55,431 nucleotides of DNA from Alphaproteobacteria bacterium (GCA_020442425.1 JAGRKB010000011.1:1-55431), one strand, 5' to 3'; positions 25,317 to 33,415 are shown, counted from the stretch's first letter. Numbers and translations: made by a program. Notes: generated from the letters alone by a model not told the origin.

Positions 25317-25877
25317 ATGTTTCCGAAAAAGCTCTTTTTTCCTCTGATCGGGGTATGTGGACTTCTGTCAGCCTGTCAAACAGCAGAGGGTTACAGACAA
25401 AGGCTTGAGACATATAGGGGGATGTCAGAACAGTTTGTGGTTCAAGACTGGGGCGTCCCCAATAACTCATATGAATTGAAGAACGGTGGGAAGGTTATAC
25501 AGTATCGCCGTGACGATACCTATATCGTTCCGGGAGCGACAACCTTCTCGCCTCAAACGACATACCACACTGGAAATGTGTACGCCAACAACGGGTTGTA
25601 TGGCTCGTATTCTGGAACAAGTACCACATATACTCAATCTCAAGCGCCGGATGTAGTTATTAGAAATTTTTGTGAAACGTCTTTCATGCTTGATCCTGAA
25701 AGAGTTGTTGTTGATTATACTTTTGCAGGTAGTGGATGTGTAGCTCCGGAAGAATCTTCTTCATCTTTTCAAACTTCAAAGCAGGCAGAGGCGATAAGGC
25801 TATGCAATCAAACTTTGCCAACTGGTACAGTGGGGCCAAAATTCCAAAAATGTGTTGCTGAAATAACAGGCGAATAA
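25317..25877 (+). CDS. Predicted outer-membrane lipoprotein, 186 aa
   Basis: A short positively charged N-terminus and hydrophobic stretch end in the lipobox LLSAC, with lipidated Cys20. The mature part carries DWGVPNNSYELKNGGKVIQY (about 45-64), similar in style to small-lipoprotein (SmpA/OmlA-like) domains, then a Tyr/Thr/Ser-rich stretch and four further Cys. The open frame starts at a GTG (25293) inside the terminator; I use the ATG at 25317 with GGAGAG six bases upstream. As cargo of a satellite-like element it could alter the surface of the host, for instance in superinfection exclusion; that is inference. Confidence 0.8.
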   Translation: MFPKKLFFPLIGVCGLLSACQTAEGYRQRLETYRGMSEQFVVQDWGVPNNSYELKNGGKVIQYRRDDTYIVPGATTFSPQTTYHTGNVYANNGLYGSYSGTSTTYTQSQAPDVVIRNFCETSFMLDPERVVVDYTFAGSGCVAPEESSSSFQTSKQAEAIRLCNQTLPTGTVGPKFQKCVAEITGE

Positions 25878-25892
25878 GGTTGGAGGAATTTG

Positions 25893-26585
25893 ATGGGCCA
25901 AGCAGATATTTTTCTTCGAGTTGTCTTTTTAGCTATGGGATTGTTGTTCGCTGGTGTGTTTTTATTATTTTCATCACCGAGTAATGCGGAGCAACAAATT
26001 GATATTTCAAGGCTGAAAAATGCAGCTGATCTTGGCGAAGTTGATGCGCTCGTGGGCTTGGGTGGGTTGTATTTGAATGGAAAAATAGTTCCTAAAAATC
26101 CTGAAAAGGCAGCACAGCTATTTCTAAAGGCCGCAAGAAAGGGTGATGTCGAGGCTATGCAGATTGTCGCGGGGTTATATAGCGATGGGACGGGTGTTGA
26201 GAAAGATTTGAATGAAGCCTTTGTGTGGATGACTATGGCGGCGGAATATGGAAGCAGTTTTGCGCAAGTTATGGCGGGGAAATATAATTTCTGGGGGATT
26301 GGCGACATACCGCCGGATAAAGAAGAAGCGGTTAGGTGGTGGAAGATGGCAGCGGGGAATGGCGAACATATGGCTCAATCAATGTTGTCCGCGTGTTACT
26401 TTTATGGGGATGGGGTTGAGCGTGATATTGAAGAGGCGTACTTCTGGGCACTGGCGGCATCCGAGAAAAATGATCCTGTCCGCCAAGAGTTTAGAGGATT
26501 TGTTGAGGAACAACTGACAAAAAACCAGAAAGAAAATGTGATAGCTCGTTATATCGAGTGGTCTGCCAAAAAAGAACATAAATAA
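25893..26585 (+). CDS. Secreted Sel1-repeat protein, 230 aa
   Basis: A signal peptide (residues about 8-33, ending SNAEQQ) precedes about four Sel1-like TPR repeats. Examples are AADLGEVDALVGLGGLYLNG, AARKGDVEAMQIVAGLYSDG, and later units with WWKMAAGNGEHMAQSMLSAC and FWALAASEKNDPVRQ. Sel1 repeats mediate protein-protein contacts. The longest frame begins with TTG at 25890, but the ATG at 25893 has GGAGG at ideal spacing. It is 15 bases after the lipoprotein gene and 19 before the membrane protein gene, so the three probably act as one envelope-directed cargo module. Confidence 0.88.
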   Translation: MGQADIFLRVVFLAMGLLFAGVFLLFSSPSNAEQQIDISRLKNAADLGEVDALVGLGGLYLNGKIVPKNPEKAAQLFLKAARKGDVEAMQIVAGLYSDGTGVEKDLNEAFVWMTMAAEYGSSFAQVMAGKYNFWGIGDIPPDKEEAVRWWKMAAGNGEHMAQSMLSACYFYGDGVERDIEEAYFWALAASEKNDPVRQEFRGFVEEQLTKNQKENVIARYIEWSAKKEHK

Positions 26586-26604
26586 CGATAGGTGACGGGA
26601 CATT

Positions 26605-27585
26605 ATGGATCACGGTATTGCTTTCTATATTTGGACGACATGTTCTGTTGTTGTGGCGTTGATTGTCAGCTACATTGCTATCTTTCATACCTCGAAGTTT
26701 AATCAACTCATGGCAACAGCATTTCCTGGCGAATACTCGCACAGAGAATTTGAACCTTTGCCTATCTATCATCCCCAGAGAATTTGGCGCATTGCTGTTA
26801 TTTTATTGAGTGTTCTTGGTTCTGGTACATTATTCTACGGAATTTTTATACGATTGTTAGGGTGGATGCCATATGACTGGAGAACAGAGGATGGTGATTG
26901 GCTCGCTGAATATTATTCATTATGGGCGGCCATCTTTTCAATCATTGGTATGGTTGCTTTTACAGAAGGATTGCAAAAACTGGTTGCTCGCCATTGCGCA
27001 TTGGAGGGGTATAGATTAACCTCAGAAAGGTTTAATGATATACTCTACCGTATTTTGACATGTCCGCGAGAGGCATTGGATTTTTGGGCTAAGCATGGTG
27101 AGTGTGTTCTCGGGTACCAATCTGATGTTGGCTTTATTTGCCGTGATGAAGCTGAGCACCTCACCACTGTCATAAAAATTATTGGACAGTACAGGCAAAA
27201 TCCTCATACGGGAGTGGCCGTGCAGAAATGGATAAAAAATACAGTTCGTCATCGTATTAATGGAGGTGTCTGGATTGACGATGATGCTCAGCATATAAGT
27301 GATAAAGCAAAGGACCTTATAAACTTTGTTAAGCAATATCGGTATGACCTTGAACCATTTGGCCTTGTAGATGAAAAGCTGCGTGATCTAATTCTAAAGT
27401 CTCCTGATGGGTGGTCTCCACCCAAGTTTTATAAGGGCGGTGAAGTAACATCTTGCGTAGGGAGCACATCTATAAAAACCACCTATGAACAGCAGCAGCA
27501 GCGGCTCATTGAAAAAATAATTTGGGCTGACCAGCTTGGGGCTATTGATGCTGTTGATGAATTCTTTAGAAGAAATAAAGCATAA
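26605..27585 (+). CDS. Membrane protein of the element, 326 aa
   Basis: Unknown. There are three hydrophobic segments in the first 125 residues (about 7-27, 62-86 and 107-128), then a soluble C-terminal domain of 200 residues rich in charged and aromatic residues (for example FWAKHGECVLGYQSDVGFIC). The last gene before the right attachment site. Its topology, with an N-terminal membrane part and a large likely cytoplasmic domain, is seen in several anti-phage effector proteins, but no catalytic motif is recognisable, so I give no function. Confidence 0.7.
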   Translation: MDHGIAFYIWTTCSVVVALIVSYIAIFHTSKFNQLMATAFPGEYSHREFEPLPIYHPQRIWRIAVILLSVLGSGTLFYGIFIRLLGWMPYDWRTEDGDWLAEYYSLWAAIFSIIGMVAFTEGLQKLVARHCALEGYRLTSERFNDILYRILTCPREALDFWAKHGECVLGYQSDVGFICRDEAEHLTTVIKIIGQYRQNPHTGVAVQKWIKNTVRHRINGGVWIDDDAQHISDKAKDLINFVKQYRYDLEPFGLVDEKLRDLILKSPDGWSPPKFYKGGEVTSCVGSTSIKTTYEQQQQRLIEKIIWADQLGAIDAVDEFFRRNKA

Positions 27586-27694
27586 ACGATGAGACATAAT
27601 CTGCTGACTGCCTATCTGCAAACCGAATACCGAGTGCCAATGGTTGGCCGCATGAATGTTCTTAAAATTGATTACAAATCGGATTTTTTGGAAT

Positions 27695-27715
27695 GGGGGC
27701 ACATTCGGGGGCATA
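27695..27715. promoter_or_regulatory. Integrase arm-type repeats (right)
   Basis: GGGGGCACA (27695) and GGGGGCATA (27707), 12 bp apart, match the left-end motif at 20025. The rest of 27586-27772 has no gene. Confidence 0.5.
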
Positions 27716-27772
27716 AGCGAAAAACGTTTTTATATTTCATTAAATTTATCAATAGGTTACTTCTTTAGTCCC

Positions 27773-27792
27773 AGTCCCTCCTGGGCACCATA
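27773..27792. repeat. attR core
   Basis: AGTCCCTCCTGG followed by GCACCATA, one base shorter than the tRNA 3' end at 19883-19903. The bases upstream do not continue the tRNA, as expected for the non-tRNA junction. Confidence 0.8.
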
Positions 27793-27801
27793 CTAAAAAA
27801 A

Positions 27802-27823
27802 ATCCCCCTCGGGGGGATGATTT
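27802..27823 (+). terminator. Hairpin, probably the original tRNA terminator
   Basis: ATCCCCC/GGGGGAT, a 7-bp stem with a 3-base loop, followed by GATTT. It lies 9 bases beyond attR, where a tRNA terminator would be before insertion. Confidence 0.6.
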
Positions 27824-27850
27824 GTATGGTTGCAATAGTGCGGAATTTGG

Positions 27851-28600
27851 ATGTCACTGCTTAACACAAACGCAAACTTTGAAAATTTCGTCGCGGAATG
27901 CAATAACGCAAAAACGGTTGAAGACCTTTATCAAACCACTTCTAAATCCCTAAATCGACTAGGCTACGATAAAGTCATTTTTAGCATTATCAAAGATCTA
28001 GATGTCACCCCCGAGGGAAGAACCGTTGGAGTCTTCAACAATTATCCCGAAGATTGGCAAAAATACTATGCCGAAATGAAATTCGATCAAATAGACCCTG
28101 TCATAAAATATGCCGCCGTTAGCTCCGAACCGTTCAGATGGAAAGACTTACACAAAAAAATAAAAATGACAGCCAAGCAGAAAAAAGTCCTGCAATTGGG
28201 AGAAGATGCAGGCTTGCAAAACGGAATTGTTATCCCCATCAGAGGAAACAGAGCCCAACTTTCAGGATTAGGCCTAGCTTCAACAGAAAAGATTGACGCC
28301 TGTGATGTAAGGCTGGATATTGTGAACGCTCATTGTCAGCAGTTCTTCTTAAGTTACAAAAGGCTATTTTCAAAAAACGAAGTGGAAGAAGAAATTCTGG
28401 GAGATACGCTAACCCAAAAGGAAGCTGAAATCTTGACATGGGCTGCCATCGGGAAAACGGATGAAGAGATAGCCACAATCTTATCAATTAGTCGCCATAC
28501 AGTTGACACTCACATGCGCCATATTTTTAGAAAGCTGGATGCAACAAACAGAATTCAAGGTGTTGTAAAAGCCATTACACAGGGATTAATTAACCCCTAG
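27851..28600 (+). CDS. LuxR-family quorum-sensing regulator (solo)
   Basis: The 249-aa protein has an N-terminal autoinducer-binding domain and a C-terminal LuxR helix-turn-helix. All six pocket residues usual in acyl-homoserine-lactone receptors are present: Trp69, Tyr73, Asp82, Pro83, Trp97 and Gly125. The HTH is LTQKEAEILTWAAIGKTDEEIA (about 187-208), followed by SRHTVDTHMRHIFRKL. No luxI-type synthase is in the window, so it is a solo. It lies just outside the right attachment site, in the host's own DNA. Confidence 0.93.
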   Translation: MSLLNTNANFENFVAECNNAKTVEDLYQTTSKSLNRLGYDKVIFSIIKDLDVTPEGRTVGVFNNYPEDWQKYYAEMKFDQIDPVIKYAAVSSEPFRWKDLHKKIKMTAKQKKVLQLGEDAGLQNGIVIPIRGNRAQLSGLGLASTEKIDACDVRLDIVNAHCQQFFLSYKRLFSKNEVEEEILGDTLTQKEAEILTWAAIGKTDEEIATILSISRHTVDTHMRHIFRKLDATNRIQGVVKAITQGLINP

Positions 28601-28607
28601 CAATAAA

Positions 28608-28627
28608 TATCACGAAATCACGTGATA
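28608..28627. promoter_or_regulatory. 20-bp lux-box-like palindrome
   Basis: TATCACG-6-CGTGATA directly behind the luxR gene and about 90 bp ahead of the next start. The size is right for a LuxR dimer. A 7-bp inverted repeat alone is expected by chance a few times in a window of this size, so position is the argument. Confidence 0.45.
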
Positions 28628-28636
28628 CAATTTCCC

Positions 28637-28703
28637 CCTGATTTTTGATTGAATGGCTTGGCTTGAGTAAACCAAGCCTATTGAAAACCAACAAAAAATC
28701 AGG
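28637..28703 (+). promoter_or_regulatory. Folded 5' leader that can mask the ribosome site
   Basis: CCTGATTTTTG (28637-28647) pairs with CAAAAAATCAGG (28692-28703, one bulged A). Inside, GGCTTGG (28655-28661) pairs with CCAAGCC (28672-28678). The outer helix covers part of the AGGAG ribosome site (28701-28705) of the gene at 28718. Confidence 0.55.
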
Positions 28704-28717
28704 AGTCAGTACAAAAA

Positions 28718-28960
28718 ATGGCACAAAGTCGTTCAGCAATAGCCGCCAATGATACCCGCTCAAAAAATAAAAAAATTGAAGAGATCATTGCCGCATTGGA
28801 TTATTTGAGAATAGAAGCACGAAAGTCCGGAAACGAAGATATCTATAATCTCATAGACTCGACGTTCTCGATTTGCCTCCATACGTTTTGCATCATTAAT
28901 CGATATGAGCTGAACAAAACCATGCCAAATATCGGAAAAAGAGAGAGCAGGGAAGACTGA
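28718..28960 (+). CDS. Small hypothetical protein downstream of luxR, 80 aa
   Basis: Not recognised. Helical in its first half (KKIEEIIAALDYLRIEARKSGN, about 18-39) with a Cys-containing second half (FSICLHTFCIIN). No signal peptide. An AGGAG ribosome site precedes the ATG, but part of it lies in a stable leader helix. Its position behind a LuxR solo and a lux-box-like palindrome makes it the most likely target of that regulator. It converges on the lpxL-type gene, whose stop is three bases away. Confidence 0.65.
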   Translation: MAQSRSAIAANDTRSKNKKIEEIIAALDYLRIEARKSGNEDIYNLIDSTFSICLHTFCIINRYELNKTMPNIGKRESRED

Positions 28961-28963
28961 TTG

Positions 28964-29812
28964 CTAATTACTGACTTTCCACCGTTTATGCAGCCAGAGC
29001 CATTGCTCGGGACGCTCAGTAATCCAGCTCTCAAGGATGGAATGAGCCTCCTTCAAAAGAGTATCTTCATCTTTTGAAATGTCCAAAGACGGATAAAAAC
29101 TGACACGAAATTCGACTCCGTCCAAACGCTCGACCCTAACGGGAATAAGAGGGCACTGGAACTTTTTGGCAAGCTGGATAAAAGCAGTCGAAGTCATCGC
29201 AGGCCGACCGAAAAAATCAGCCTCAACCCCTTGGTTGTATTTTTGGTCAATGAGGATGCCGATGCGCCGCCCTTGCTTCAGCGCAGATACAACCTGTCGC
29301 ATCCCTTGAGACGACTTCGGATAAGTCCGCAACGCCCCGTTCATACTGCGGCACTGCTGTAATATATCTTCGACATATGGGTTATTCGGAGCGCGATAGA
29401 TTAGGTCAACATCAATATTGTACGGCCGTAGGGCAGGGGCAGAGATTTCCCAATTGGCAAGATGTGCCGAAAAGAAAATCGCAGGAGTAGCGCTTTGCGC
29501 CAACCCGTCCAAATGCTCATACCCTTCGAGAATGATATGATTCTCAGCAATATTGTATAAATGAGGATACTCGGCGAAAATACGCCCCAAATTATCCCAC
29601 ATCCCGCGTAAAATTTTACGAGCCTGCCCGTCATCAACCGGAAGAGAGTCGGTAATATGCCGCAATGCTTTGCGTTTGGAGGAGAGCATCGGCCCAACCA
29701 TCCCCAACAAAGCCCCCCCTATGGCAGAGGCTCTCGCAGGAGATAACATCCCGAAAAATGAAATCAAAAGCCTGACCAGAGCGGCTTCTATAACATATCT
29801 GAACTTTTTCAT
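28964..29812 (-). CDS. Lipid A (Kdo2) lauroyl/myristoyl acyltransferase, LpxL/HtrB family
   Basis: Adds a secondary acyl chain to Kdo-lipid A at the inner membrane. From the ATG at 29812 (overlapping the lpxK stop as ATGA) it has 282 aa, typical for the family. The N-terminal membrane anchor is followed by the catalytic HX4E motif His117-LANW-Glu122, and further on by RIGILIDQKYNQGVEADFFG. The longest frame adds 18 upstream codons that overlap lpxK and lack domain character. Third gene of a waaA-lpxK-lpxL unit, so lipid A assembly steps are co-expressed. Confidence 0.92.
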   Translation of the reverse strand: MKKFRYVIEAALVRLLISFFGMLSPARASAIGGALLGMVGPMLSSKRKALRHITDSLPVDDGQARKILRGMWDNLGRIFAEYPHLYNIAENHIILEGYEHLDGLAQSATPAIFFSAHLANWEISAPALRPYNIDVDLIYRAPNNPYVEDILQQCRSMNGALRTYPKSSQGMRQVVSALKQGRRIGILIDQKYNQGVEADFFGRPAMTSTAFIQLAKKFQCPLIPVRVERLDGVEFRVSFYPSLDISKDEDTLLKEAHSILESWITERPEQWLWLHKRWKVSN

Positions 29813-30798
29813 GATGCGGATAACCTGCCCCGAATAAAATCTACTACAGCAATCTGATCTTCCCAAACCAATGAAACCTTCAGCTCATCAACAAGAGACT
29901 TCTGCGGAAAATCAACAAGCCGCACAGCGTCTTTGCTCGTCGTAATCAATCGCGCTCCGAGGGCAGTGGCTTTTTTCCCGAGCGCAGCCAAATCATCAAA
30001 ACTATAGGCATGATGATCGGCAAAACTTTCAAATCCGACAAGCTTCACGCCGCAATCCTGAAGACTGGATTTGAATTTTTGAGGCAAACCGATCCCGCAA
30101 AATCCAAAATAGGGCTGATCCAGAGACAACTCGGAAAGATTTGTCGGACGAAGGGCCGCTCTGAAAACGGGTTTCCCACTCGAAAAAATCATAGAACAAG
30201 ACGAATGTGTCGGATCACCAATAACAATAAAGGCATCAATCGCAGGTATGGCATCTTCAAACGTCACCCGCAAAGGCCCAGAGGGAAGAGCAAGCCCGTT
30301 CCCGAACCCGTGCGCCCCGTCCACAACACAAAAAGAGATATCTTTTGCCAGATCATAATGCTGCAACCCATCATCCAGAACAACAATATCCTGCCCGCAC
30401 CGTGCCGCAAGACACGCGCCGTCATAGCGACTTTGCGCCACAATCGTCGGGCCAATATCGGACAAAAGAACCGCTTCATCCCCCCATTGATCGGAAGTCG
30501 CAGCCTCTTCAACATAACAAGGCCCAACAACGCGGGAATGATACCCGCGCAACAAAAAAGCAGGAGCTTTCGCTAATTGATAATCTTGCAAAAGTTTAAA
30601 AAGAGCAACGACAGTAGGGGTTTTGCCGCTCCCGCCCGCATTGATATTGCCGACGCAAAGAACAGGCAACGGCGCGCGCCGCGCATCAGTCCGATTATAA
30701 TTGTACCGATCCGCCCATTGATAAAGCGCCCCAAGCGGAGATAACAAACGCGCCATAAAATCAGGCTTATCTTTGTACCAAAAAGAAGGCGTCTTCAT
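29809..30798 (-). CDS. lpxK: Tetraacyldisaccharide 4'-kinase
   Basis: Phosphorylates the 4' position of the lipid A disaccharide precursor. The 329 aa start with a membrane-associated segment. The P-loop is GNINAGGSGKTP (residues 50-61), followed by FLLRGYHSR, the Mg-binding DEAVLLS and IVVLDDGLQHYDLAKD. Length is usual. The start overlaps the waaA stop by four bases and its stop overlaps the lpxL start, so all three are translationally coupled. Confidence 0.97.
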   Translation of the reverse strand: MKTPSFWYKDKPDFMARLLSPLGALYQWADRYNYNRTDARRAPLPVLCVGNINAGGSGKTPTVVALFKLLQDYQLAKAPAFLLRGYHSRVVGPCYVEEAATSDQWGDEAVLLSDIGPTIVAQSRYDGACLAARCGQDIVVLDDGLQHYDLAKDISFCVVDGAHGFGNGLALPSGPLRVTFEDAIPAIDAFIVIGDPTHSSCSMIFSSGKPVFRAALRPTNLSELSLDQPYFGFCGIGLPQKFKSSLQDCGVKLVGFESFADHHAYSFDDLAALGKKATALGARLITTSKDAVRLVDFPQKSLVDELKVSLVWEDQIAVVDFIRGRLSAS

Positions 30799-32120
30799 CC
30801 CAAAGCCTCTTCTTTTGTATGGTCGGGATGTTTGAGCAGCGGCAAACGTGCCAGCAGGAAAACAGGTTCCAGCTCTTCAATAATTTTCGCCAGAATATGA
30901 GTTTTGCTCTCCGCAAACTGATAAGAACGGTCTATCTGCTCTTGACGCAGCATTTGAGACGCAAACAAGGCGCGCAGGCGCTCGGCCAGTTCATCCTTAT
31001 GATCGAGCGGAATAGAGGCCTGCGCTGCATCCATTTGGTCAAAAATCTCCTGCAAATTCTGGACATGAGGTCCATGAAGCACCGCACAGCGAAGCAACGC
31101 CGCTTCAAGCGGATTATGCCCGCCGCCACCATCATCACTAAAGCTGCGCCCGATACAAGCAATAGGGGAGAGCGCATAAAACAAACCAAGATCTCCCAAC
31201 GTATCAACCACAAAAAGAGAATGTTCATGATTGGGAGTTCTATTTTTTGTTTTTGTTCCGTAAGATACCCTGCGTTCTTGATACGTAGATTCAATCGAAG
31301 CGCTGCGCTCCGGATGACGCGGCACGACAATCGTCAACAAATCAGGATAGTCATTGACAAGAGCCAGATGAGTTTCCAACGCTAATTCTTCTTCGCCTTG
31401 ATGCGTGCTGGCATAAACCCAAACCGGACGATCACCGATAGCCTTTTGCAAATCAGACAATTCTATAGCGTCATAAGGCAAAGGCGACGCACAATATTTG
31501 ATATTATCACTCGTCACAACAGACCGCGCCCCTAACTGGTCGTAATAATATCGGTCTTGGTCTGTCTGCGTTAAAATAATGGTAAAAGAGGATAGAATTT
31601 TCTCGGACAGGCCTCGGGCATAACGCCAGTTACGAAATGACTTTGGCGACATTCGCGCATTCAATAGCGCCGCAGGAATACGTCGCTTCCCAATCTCAGC
31701 AACAATAAAAGGCCATAATTCGGACTCCGCCCATAAGACAATATTAGGTGCCCAATGATCCATAAACCGTCGCACCCACTTCGGACGATCAATCGGCAAA
31801 TATTGATGAAAGGCACGCTCCGGCAATCTCTTCTCGAGCAGCAGCGCCGCTGTGCGTGTAATCGTCGTCACCATCGCATGCGCCTGAGGATTTTGATCCA
31901 GAAAAAGCGAGATCATCGGCAACATCGATTGAGCTTCCCCCACACTCGCAACATGCACCCATAGCAAAACCCCTTGTGGTCGGGGCAGGGAAGCCTGACC
32001 AAAACGCTCTTCCAAACGTTTGGGGTCTTCTTTCCCCGCACGCACACGCTTATTGAGGATCATCCGCACCAGCGGCTCCCCAATCGTCATGGTTTTTTTA
32101 TAGAGCCAGAACAAACTCAT
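30795..32120 (-). CDS. waaA: 3-deoxy-D-manno-octulosonic acid transferase
   Basis: Transfers Kdo from CMP-Kdo to lipid IVA; a GT-B glycosyltransferase attached to the inner membrane. In 441 aa, the N-terminal domain has LLWVHVASVGEAQSM (with the conserved Glu) and VLWAESELWPFIVAEIGKRR. The C-terminal nucleotide-binding domain has VYASTHQGEEE, TIVVPRHPER and GGGGHNPLEAALL. Length is typical (about 420-440). It heads the waaA-lpxK-lpxL operon, about 25 bases after a terminator that isolates it from the upstream minus-strand gene. Confidence 0.97.
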   Translation of the reverse strand: MSLFWLYKKTMTIGEPLVRMILNKRVRAGKEDPKRLEERFGQASLPRPQGVLLWVHVASVGEAQSMLPMISLFLDQNPQAHAMVTTITRTAALLLEKRLPERAFHQYLPIDRPKWVRRFMDHWAPNIVLWAESELWPFIVAEIGKRRIPAALLNARMSPKSFRNWRYARGLSEKILSSFTIILTQTDQDRYYYDQLGARSVVTSDNIKYCASPLPYDAIELSDLQKAIGDRPVWVYASTHQGEEELALETHLALVNDYPDLLTIVVPRHPERSASIESTYQERRVSYGTKTKNRTPNHEHSLFVVDTLGDLGLFYALSPIACIGRSFSDDGGGGHNPLEAALLRCAVLHGPHVQNLQEIFDQMDAAQASIPLDHKDELAERLRALFASQMLRQEQIDRSYQFAESKTHILAKIIEELEPVFLLARLPLLKHPDHTKEEALG

Positions 32121-32144
32121 ACGCCAAGTAACTCCAGAAAAGCT

Positions 32145-32166
32145 TCAGGCCCTTTATAGGGCCTGA
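32145..32166 (-). terminator. Terminator of the secreted-protein gene
   Basis: TCAGGCCCT/AGGGCCTGA, a 9-bp stem with a TTAT loop. On the minus strand it is followed by AGCTTTTCT. Confidence 0.75.
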
Positions 32167-32205
32167 GAGTAAGAAAACCAAGGGGAAATAAAGCCCATCA
32201 GGATA

Positions 32206-32976
32206 TTATGGCAGTCCCGCACTACAGTTTGAGCTTGTTCCCGATTTACAGCATTTCGGATTGGTGCCACCACTTGGAGAGCATCCCGGATTCGGACAAA
32301 CAATCTCGCGATCTCCGCCTGTTCCCCCCAACAAAACACCAGTCGGAATACCAACGGAACAGTTCCCGCCAGCCTCGGAAAGTGGGGCAACAATCGCCGT
32401 AAACAAGCTCATACTATCAAAGCTGGTTCCCCAAGCCACAGAGTTCATATGGCTTTTAGGAGTCCCCCAAGATCCAGTACCGGAGCAGTTACTAGGCTTT
32501 GTTGTTGGTCTATTTGTTTCGGCATCAGCAAGTGTTTGGATCTGGGATATATTGAGAACTTTACAGCTGGCATAATCCCACAATCTTCTGATATTGCCAC
32601 AGCCACTGTTCTGTGCAGACGAGGAGTGCCCACCCGCTAAACTGTGGCCAAAATTGGAATTAATATAAGTGTTCACTGTCCCATTAAAGGCATTCATGCT
32701 GCTTCCGCCATCAAAAGAGAAGTTCTTAGGAATGGCGCTAATCCAATTGGAATAACATCCCAAAGTAATCACAGAGTCCGGTTTCCAAACCAAAGCCTGA
32801 TTATGCATAAACTCGCGCTGTGCCTCCATCCAGGCTTTATCTTCTAAAGCTTTCATAAAATTGACATCACAAGCCGAATCATAAACGGAGGTTGCTTTTG
32901 CTATATGAGGAGTTAGAAGCAAACAAAAGGCTACAGAAAGCAGCGCAACCTTGCGGGATATTGATAAAAACACCAT
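32206..32976 (-). CDS. Secreted Cys-rich protein, 256 aa
   Basis: Unknown. The ATG at 32976 follows TTTGGAGGAATT; the longer frame from 33039 lacks a ribosome site. A signal peptide (residues about 1-28, ending IAKATS) precedes a domain beginning DSACDVNFMKALEDKAWMEAQ, with QALVWKPDSVITLGCYSNW around residues 60-78. The tail is Cys/Pro/Gly-rich (CPNPGCSPSGG, then CCKSG and a final Cys). Eleven Cys in the mature part suggest disulfides. Sequences of this style occur near secretion or conjugation machinery in alphaproteobacteria as I recall, but no such genes are here. Confidence 0.75.
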   Translation of the reverse strand: MVFLSISRKVALLSVAFCLLLTPHIAKATSVYDSACDVNFMKALEDKAWMEAQREFMHNQALVWKPDSVITLGCYSNWISAIPKNFSFDGGSSMNAFNGTVNTYINSNFGHSLAGGHSSSAQNSGCGNIRRLWDYASCKVLNISQIQTLADAETNRPTTKPSNCSGTGSWGTPKSHMNSVAWGTSFDSMSLFTAIVAPLSEAGGNCSVGIPTGVLLGGTGGDREIVCPNPGCSPSGGTNPKCCKSGTSSNCSAGLP

Positions 32977-33103
32977 AATTCCTCCAAACTCCGAGTACGA
33001 AAAAGAGCAAAAGCGCGATTTCGATGAGAACACGACCATATAAACTATAGTTTACAATAGGATGGGGTGGTTTGGCAAAACAAACCTGAATTTTCCCCCA
33101 AAA

Positions 33104-33322
33104 TTAGGCTTCTTCCAGATCGATATCCAGAATAGACATATTAAAGTCGTAGGAGACTTCCCCTTCGTCGTTATCCTTATAAATCGTGCCGATAGCCTCT
33201 CCATTGAGGTAAACTTCAACAGAATCGGCCACGCGGCGCTTGCGAATGGTCAAACCCGGATTCCCGAATTTCTTCTGCAAATAGTTCTGAAGATTGGTAA
33301 TATCTGTATCGTTTAAGTCCAT
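33104..33322 (-). CDS. DUF3126 family protein
   Basis: The 72-aa alphaproteobacterial family protein has a start MDLNDTDITNLQNYLQKKFG, then VEVYLNGEAIGTIYKDNDEGE and the ending SILDIDLEEA, all hallmark positions of DUF3126. Function unknown. Soluble, with an alternating beta pattern in the second half. An AGGATCG ribosome-like site precedes the start. It stands alone between the Cys-rich secreted protein and the acyltransferase gene. Confidence 0.9.
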   Translation of the reverse strand: MDLNDTDITNLQNYLQKKFGNPGLTIRKRRVADSVEVYLNGEAIGTIYKDNDEGEVSYDFNMSILDIDLEEA

Positions 33323-33415
33323 ACGATCCTCTTTAAGAGTAAGGTTTTATTAATTCAGCTCTGTGGTTTTAGCCTGTCTGGCCGCCCCCGTCCAGAGTCA
33401 ATTCTTAGTCAATTC

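Larger units (their letters stand above)
19881..27792. mobile_element. tRNA-integrated satellite/integrative element, about 7.9 kb
   Basis: Bounded by the tRNA 3' end and an imperfect copy of it at 27773-27792. Contents in order are a P4-type integrase, an unknown protein coupled to it, an AlpA-like regulator, a TOPRIM primase, a RepA-like ATPase, repeated GGGACAG motifs, a 101-aa protein, a structured RNA, a lipoprotein, a Sel1 protein and a membrane protein. All genes run in one direction. No structural phage genes or conjugation genes are present. Confidence 0.85.
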
